From contig NZ_RKRD01000001.1 in the NCBI RefSeq assembly GCF_003814745.1, positions 124,001 to 188,000 of the forward strand: a stretch of DNA of 64,000 nucleotides, given 5' to 3'. The position numbers and the translations under genes are program-made. The DNA is from Hydrogenoanaerobacterium saccharovorans. Lineage in GTDB: Bacteria; Bacillota; Clostridia; Oscillospirales; Ruminococcaceae. Below the pieces are notes generated by a model. The model saw nothing but the letters and a program-made list of their open reading frames with translations. It had not been told where the DNA came from and did no database searches. The stretch's first letter is position 1; every line of letters starts with the position of its first letter. Of this stretch, positions 16,101-25,100 are shown piece by piece.

Positions 16101-19100
16101 GCAACTGACGCCCGAGATAACGGACAGCGCCAGCGGCATTGCGAAAATCGAGGTCATTAGCGGCAATACGGTGCTTAAAACTGTGGAACCTGTCGGCGCA
16201 CCGCTTACCTGCAACGAGCCCATTGAAGATATTCAAGCAATGGGCTTGCAAACCTTGCGGCTTCGTGTAACCGACGCGGCAGGTAACGTGGCGGTTTCAA
16301 AGGATAAAATCATCATTCGCATGGACAGCGTTCGACCTGCCCTTCATATAACGGGCTATGACGGAAAATGGATCAACAAGGATATTAATCTGCTGATTGA
16401 TTCAGAGACACCCGTCGCCTCCAAGCTAACCTATACGCAAAAGGAGTCAACAACAGAGGACTGGACGAAAATTGGTGGACCCGTCAGCTGGAATGAACAG
16501 GTTTCTTATGATATCAGAAAAGATATGGACACAGTTTACGATTTTAAGGCTGTATCCGAATCAAAGCGCGAGGATACAAAATCCCTTCCCATCCGCCGAG
16601 ATACGATTATTCCGCCGCAAGCGGAGATTACCGTGAGCGGCGATACCGGCACCAATGGCTGGTACAATTCCGTTACGGATTCGGGCAAATTGCAAGTTAG
16701 TACCACCGTGGAGGCTGCAAAGACTGGTGAATCGCCCAATCGGGTTGAATACAGCCTGACTAAAGCGGGCGATACGGAAAAAGAAATGGTGGTCGTTGAT
16801 GGCCTCCTTCCTGAAATTACGAAGGACGGAGTTTATTCCTTGTGCGTGCAAGCCAAGGATGAGGCAGGAAACGTTAATACACCGCTCACCATGGAGCTGC
16901 ACCGCGATACCGCCCCGCCTGTGGTGAACAAGGTAAATTTAGCCGTTGATACCACACGCAAAATACTCAACGAAATCTCCTTTGGCGCATTATTTAATGA
17001 TACGGTGAAGGTGACGATTGACGCAAGCGACGGAACCAGCGGAATTGCCTATTATCTGGTGAAGTTAGCGGATGCGGTAGGCGATACAATTCCAGACGGT
17101 GCGGCGGCAGATGAAAACGGCTGGGTACGCCACACCAAGCCCTTTTACATCCATAAGGATTATAAAGGCGCTGTGATGGTAAAAGCAGTAGACCAAGCGG
17201 GGCATGTAAGCGCACTGTACACCAAAACTATGTTGGAAGAGCTGACCCCTCCGACCGTGCCAAACATTACGGCAACTACCGAATATGGTACATACACCTC
17301 CGGCGAATGGGTAAACAAACCGGTAACAATTCGTATTGCAGACTCCTCAGCGCTGTCGGGAATGTATGCTTATGACTACTATGAAACGCCAAACGAAAAT
17401 CCCACCCGTTCAACAAAATTCCCTACAGAAAAGCAATACGCAGCTTCTGTGCAAACGGACATAACAGCCTATGCGCTGAGCAACGCGGGCAACACGAGTA
17501 GCGCGTCGGATGTGTTTATGCTGCGCTGCGATCTCGACAGCCCTGTAATTTCAGTGCAATCCCCTCTTGCGCCCGGCATGTGGACAAATCAAGCGCTGCG
17601 TCTGGAATTGCAGGCGCAGGTGGGTATTTCGGGAATTTCAAAGGTTACCGTACAGCGTGGTACGGTGAAGGATAGTGTTTTTACGCCTGAAGCAGGCTTT
17701 GCACCGTTGGATTTGACTAGCAGTATGGTAAAAGGCGTAACGCAGGGGCAGCTTACCGCTTACACCTCCGCCTTTTTCGCAGACGAAAATAGAGTTTACC
17801 GTATTACGGTGCTCAACAATGCGGGAACCGAAGTCAACTATGATTATCCGGTAACTTGCATTGACAAGGTAAAGCCCAGACAAACCACCATGCACATCAC
17901 ACCGGAAAGCCCCAACGGCAAAGAAAACTGGTATGTGACCAACCCCACAATCCGCTTTGATACCAATATTGTGGATGTGGACGGCATTACCGAAGGACGC
18001 AGCCCTGTCAACGTTTGGTACCAGTTAAATAAGGATGGTACACAGGGTGCACCGACGCGCTTGGGTTCGACTATCATCGGAAGCAGCTATGATGGAAACA
18101 GTCTTACCGCTCTGGGCAAAGACAACAATGATAATTGCGACATCATCCCCAAAGCAGAATTCACAGGTAACATGAATGCCTATGAATCCGGTGCAGGCAG
18201 TGTGAATGCGCCTGTGATTACAGATACGGTAGCAACAGGCGTGGGCGCCAGCGGCAGTATTGGCTACAAAGATAGTGCTAAGATCACTTACACAGGACCC
18301 GGCACAGCGATTGGAACGTCTTGGCAGCTGCAAAATTTCATCAACACCTCTTATTCAAGCGGAACTTTCTATTTGACTTCCGATATCAATTTAACAGGCG
18401 TTTCGCTCAATCCCGGAGGGAAAGGTAATATTAATTTTTACGGAAACGGACATACCGTTACAGGCTTAAGTCAGGTCATGTTTGGGTATCTGTGCTACAA
18501 TTCGCTGGTGCGCGATATTGTTTTGGAAAGCCCCAAGATTGATAATGTTTATCAATTCAGTGCGGATGGCATAGTATACGGTATCATCACCCGCACCTTA
18601 GAAGGTACCTCCCAGATTGTAAACTGCAAAATCAATGGCGCAACCTTCACAGATCAGGGCACCTTGACACCGCGTAGTAGCCTTGCGTTTGTATCGGGGC
18701 TTACGGGAGCTGGCACGAAGATTACGAACTGCACGGTTAGTGGAAGCACACTTATCGCTTCAAATAAAAACGGCGGCAGCAACAATATCGGCGGTATCGC
18801 GGGTGGGAGCGGTGCTGAAATCAGTAATTGCGAGGTGATAAACAGCACCATTAACGCAGCCGGCAACAGCTATGTTGGCATGATTGTGGGCAGCGCTAGC
18901 ACCCAAGTGAGCAACTGCCTTGTGCAGGGCGGCGGCATTACGAACGCAGTATATGCGGGTGGAGCCTTTGGTTATTCCTCGAACAACATTGTGAACTGTA
19001 CGGTGAAAGACGTCAACATCAGCGGCTCAGACTATGCGGGCGGCTTGGTAGGCGGAATAAACACCGGCAACATTAGCGGCTGCATCGTAACAAACGCCAA

Positions 19101-22100
19101 CGTCAGCGGTTCGAACTATGTAGGCGGCTTGGCGGGTTCTTCCACAAGTGGGATTACCAACTGCGCCGTAACAAACGGGAACGTCATAGCCACAGGCGGA
19201 GGCAGCTACATAGGCGGTTTTGCAGGATTTCTCACCGGAACAGGAACATATACCGGCAACGTCACCTCCGCCAACGTCAACGCGCCCTTGGCAAATCATG
19301 TCGGTGGCTTCGCGGGGCGGCTGAATATAAGAAATGTATTCACGGTCAACAAGTCGTTGGGCAACGTTAAAGGTAAAGATTCTGTTGGCGGATTTGTAGG
19401 CAGCATGATTGCCACTGCCGCCGCAACTCACTGTCAGGCGCTCGGCAACGTTGATGGCTCAAGCAACGTCGGCGGATTTGTGGGTATCGCAGACAACTGC
19501 ATTCCGCTCTCACGATGCAGTGCATCGGGCAACGTAACGGGTTCTGATAGTGTGGGCGGTTTGGCGGGCATTCTGACGAACACCAACCTCAGCCAGATGA
19601 GTGCACAAAACAATACCGTTAAAGGCGGTGGAAATACAGGCGGATTAGTAGGCAAGCTAACCGGCAGTTCCTCTCTAAGTAATCTGGCAACGGCAGCGGC
19701 AGTATCGGGCACCGGGAATGTCGGCGGTCTGGTTGGCAATGCCACAAATACTTCTTCCCTAGGCAACTGTATCTATAACGGAAGCGGCGTAACCGCAACG
19801 GGCGCAAATGTTGGCGGTGCAGTTGGACTAAGCGACACCACAGGCACACTGCAGAACATCACGGTTTCTGGCAGCGTCAGCGGCGGCGATTATACAGGCG
19901 GCGTAGCTGGTTCCGTTGCAAATACCGCCATACAGTATGCCATTTATAAACCCGGCAGCGTCAGCGGCGGTAACAATGTCGGTGGCTTTATTGGTGCACT
20001 CACCGGCGGCAGCATCTATTGCTGTGGTGCAAACATAACACAAACAACGGGTGGCAGTAATGTGGGCGGCTTTGTCGGTAATAATCAGGGTACCATTGCT
20101 TATGCAAGCACACGTATAAGCGGTGCTGTTACGGCAAGCACCAATCAGGCGGGCGGCTTCGTCGGTCGAAATAATCAAGGCTATATTTCATCTGCCAATG
20201 TGTCGGCATCCAATATATCCGCACAAAACAACGCAGGCGGCTTTGTTGGTGAAATGACAGACGGCAGCCTAAGCAGCTGTGCAAGCCTTGTAAGCGGCTC
20301 TGTTTCGGCAAACAGGTCGGGCGGATTTGCGGGGCTGATTTCAAACGGTACCGTTGCTTTTTCGCAGGCAGACACACCCATTGTCAGCGGCAGTGGAGTG
20401 CGCGGAGGTTTTGCGGGTGAAAATTATCGAGGCAAAACAGATATTATACTGAATTCTGACGGTGTTTATGAAATCATCTATTGGGTGCAGGATGCTGCCA
20501 CCAATTTAGGTGACAGTGCAAGCACGTTTGTTAAAGTGGATACCACCTCGGCAAAGGCTTCCACGCTCACGCTGCTTGACAGCAGTGATGCATTAATTGC
20601 TTCCTATTGCAGCGCACTTACCAATGTAACCTATCCATCTTTTTACGATTATGTACGGGCAAGTGTGCAGGCAATAGATGCCACCAGCGGCGTGGAAAGC
20701 ATAATCTATGATTTAGTATCTACAACCAGTCAAACTCCCAGCCTTACCATGGGCATCAGCAAAAAAACCGTTGCATCGGATAACGTACATTTCATTGCGC
20801 CTGCCAATTTTCAAGGCATTGTGCTGGTGCAAATCACCGACCACGCAGGCAATGTACACACTATTAACTCCAACGGGCTGAGCCTAACCACCAGTACAGG
20901 TATAACCAGCGCAACCGTTGCATCGGGCGTGAACGGTTGGTACAAAAATGCGCCTACAATCTCTGTCAACACATCAATTGTGGGTGGTTTGGCAATTGCC
21001 AACCATCAGGTGTCTGTTAATGGCGGCGCATGGCAGAACATCAGCGGCACAACCTATACACCCACAGCATCCGGAGACTTCAGCTTCCGTGCAAGGTTTA
21101 GCAACAACACCTATTCGGTACCATCCGCTGCTCTGTCGGTGCTGCTGGATACAGAAGGCCCTCAGTTGTCACTTTCGGCGCGTTCGGCAGTAACAGGCAA
21201 CCTTTATCGTGACAGCGCAATGCTCAGCATGATTGCCACAGACACAGGCAGCGGCGTAGCCGTAACGCAATATTCCATGGATGGCAGCAGCTTTATCACA
21301 ACAAATGGTCAGGCGCAAATCAACGCACCTTTTAATGGAAATGTAACTGTTCGATCGTCAGACCGCGTTGGTAATGTGACGAATAAGACAATTGCTCTTA
21401 TAGTGGATAACATACAGCCTGCCGTGAAGCTTTCCGCAAAGGACAGCGATCAGAAACAATATATTCCGGGAACTTATGGCGATACCGCCAAACCTGTAAC
21501 GGTTACCATTGCGGACGGCAACAGCACCCTCGCCGGCATTGATTACTACGAAGTTCGTTTGGATGGCGGCGCATGGCAGAAAATAAGTGGCAACACGGTA
21601 TTGGTGGATAAAGTGGGCGATACAACGGTGGAAGCACGTGCGGTAAGCAATGTGAATATCGTCGGCCCCACTTCTAAAATTGTTATAAGCTTGGAAAACC
21701 GCTCGGGAGAAATTGCCTTTACAGCAACCGCAAACCCCGCATGGACCAATCATAGCCGTGCTATTGTCATAACCCCTGCAAATTCGGTGGGGTTCGCACA
21801 AAAAATCGTCTATGAGGTGCTTGAAAATGGCAGTTGGGTACCTGTTCCGGTAAGCAACAGCTATCTGGCTGACAAGGAAGGAATTGAGAATTGGTCGCTG
21901 CGCGCACGCACAGAGGATGGCAGTGTGACAACAACCAGATCAGCTACCACATATATTGATAAAACAGCCCCAGGCGATACGACAGCAGGTGCAACAGAAG
22001 CCTTAACCAACGGCTGGTATAAAGAGCTCCCCATTATTACGGTACATCGTCCCACATGGGTGGAAAACACAAGCCCCGAAAGCACAGACTATGCGCTGTT

Positions 22101-25100
22101 TACCGATACGCGCACCTCGCTTGCACCACTTGTTGGGGACAAAATTTCCATTTCATCAGACGGCAGCTACACTCTGCTGCTGCGTACAAAAGATGAAGCG
22201 GGTAACATTGGCGGCATTAAGACGTATACGGTTGCGGTAGATACGATTGTGCCTGTTATGCAAGAACCGATGGAAGGCTTTGCGGCGGGACTGAAAAAAC
22301 TGTTCAGCAAGCCCTTTACCGTAAACCTTCAGGCAACAGACGCAGGCAGTGGCGTAGAACGATATGAATATCAGCTCATCAACGGCACAGAAGAGCCTGC
22401 ACAAGATGCATGGGTAACCGGCAGCAGCGTAACCATTCCTTCGTCTTTTAATGGCGTGCTCTACGCGCGTGCGTATGACATGGCGGGGAACCAATCTGCC
22501 ATAGCTTCTTACGCTTATCTTGTGGACAGCACCGCACCCGAAGCCCCAATCATTACGGTGGTTAATCCCACACCGCCGCTTTCGGAGGAGCAGTGGTACG
22601 CACAGGATGTTACGGTACACATTATGTACAACGGGGCAGTGCCCACTGCCGGTATAAAGCGTTTAGAATATTCACTGGATGGCACATGGCTGCCAGTGCC
22701 CGAGGATGGCAATGTGACCGTTACGACAGAGGGGCTCAACCGTATTTCTGCCCGCGTGGTAAGCAATACCCATGTCGCAGGGCAAATTTCCTATCAAAAT
22801 TTACGTATTGATAAAACCGTACCAAGTTTTACGCTGCATAGCAATGCCGAAACTTGGATTAACGGAACGGCAGAGGTAACGGCAACACCGACAAACATTG
22901 TGAAATCGCCTGTCACCTACTATTACAGTATAGACGATGGTGCAAGCTATCAGAAGCTGGATGCTGTAGGTACTCTCAAGTTATCCATTGTGGAAGATTA
23001 CAACGGCAAAGTATTTGTCTTTGCAAAGAACGAGGCGGGCAAGAGCAGTACTGCCAGCAGCGTAAACGTGAAGCTGGATAATACACCGCCCTTAAACGCT
23101 TTGTTTACAGCGCAAGGTACGATAAGTGATGATGCGTGGTTTAGTGATACGCCAGTAATTTCCATACATCCTCCCCAAGCGGACAACGGCAGCCCCATTT
23201 CTACCTATTACCATTTAATTGGGGATAAAACAGCAGATTGGGTGAAATATGACGGCATCAGTTTGCCTGCTATACCTACCAATGTGGATGGCGCACATAC
23301 TATCGCATACAAAACGGTAGATGATGCAAAAAATGAGAGTGCTGTGAAATACCTGAATTTACAGGTAGACCGCATTCCTCCCACAGTGGAAGACATCACC
23401 TATCATCTGCCGGATGACGAAACATCCTTAAATCCACTTTTGGATAGCCTTGGCTTCTACCAGCAGGAGATTGGCATCACTATTAAAGCAAACGACGACG
23501 TAAGCGGTTCGGGCTTGATGAATATGAAATATTACTTCTCTAATTCTGCAAAGCCTTCGGAAAACCCGACGTGGATGACTGAAGATTTGAGGCTTAAATC
23601 ATCCTCAACTATCTACCAGCGCAAGAACTTTGCAGGCTATCTGCACTATGTGGTGTATGACAAAGCCGGCAATGCATCAGCAGAGCAGGTAAGCGGCTAC
23701 CTCAATATCAGTGTGAAAAAGCCCATTATTACTGTAACAGGCAATACATCGCCTGTTTATCGTGATTGGTTTAAAACACAATCTGTTCTCACGGCAGATA
23801 TTCTGGAGGAGAATTCGGGGCTTAAGTCGGTCTCCGTGCTTTATAACGGTGTGCCCGTCTACCAAAAAGACTATCCCACACCGCAGAACGAGGCAGAAAT
23901 TGTGACGGCACAGCAACTGGGGATCAGCGTTGTGCAAAACGGCGAGGGACGCACGCAGGTGATTACGATTTCGGACGGCGTGAAGGACTTCGTGCACAAC
24001 GATAATACCCCTACGGATACCGGACGATATGAATTCACCATTCAAGCCACCAATTACAACGGCAACAGCGAAAGTACGCTGTATTGTGTCTATGTGGATG
24101 GCTGCATACCCGCAACACCCATTGTAACCCATAAGCTGGGGAATGCAGATGGTGCGAATTACACTGTTGGCACATGGACCAACACGTCCATTGCTACCCT
24201 GATTGCAGATGATCCAAAACTGCAAACCTTATCCGGAATTGAGCGCTTTGAGGTTTCCGTTTCACAAGACAATACGGAATGGTCGGCGTGGACGCCAATC
24301 AATATGCCACTGGAAGCGCAGCATTTAATCAATAACCAGATAAATTCCAATGCCTACCATAAGTTCCGAAGCGTATCTATGGTGGGGATTGAGGGTAATG
24401 AAAGCATTGCCTATCATTGCATGGTAGACGCACAAAAACCTGAGATGTCTGCCGTTGCAGTAAGCAGCCTCAATGCCCGGGCTTGGGCAAAGGAACCCCC
24501 CATCATCACCGTAACCCCTCCCACAGATGAAGCGGAGCGTGCACAAAGCCCTGTTTCTACCTATTATCGCTTTGGTACAACGGGCACAGAAACAACCCCT
24601 GTGGTGTACAATGGTAGCAATGCACCTATTGTAACACAGCCCGGTACATATCAAATCAACACATTTGCGCGCGACGAAGCCGGCAATACAAGCGAAAATC
24701 CGGACAAGTTCTTCCTTTTTGGCTACGACAATACCTTGCCGCTGTTTAAGCAGGTACTTGCGGGCAAAGACGCTACCATGCGCCTTGTGAAGAAAGATAC
24801 GCAGATGCGTTTGGAGGTGCTGACAACCGATACCATCAGCGGTGCTATGCAGGCGGATTACCTGTTGTATAACCGCACTGGCAAAAAGATGGAACCAAAG
24901 ATTACGTCAGCCGTTACAAATGGCAGCGGTGCGGACGCTTATATGTTTACCATCCCCTTTGACGATCCCGCCGCAACACGCTTTCAACTGAAATCCATTA
25001 CAGACGCCGCAGATAACACTCTGGACATCGACTCCCCTGCGCTTACGGTAATCATGGGCAAGGTAGAGGAACGGAACGCCGACGGCACGATTTCGACCAA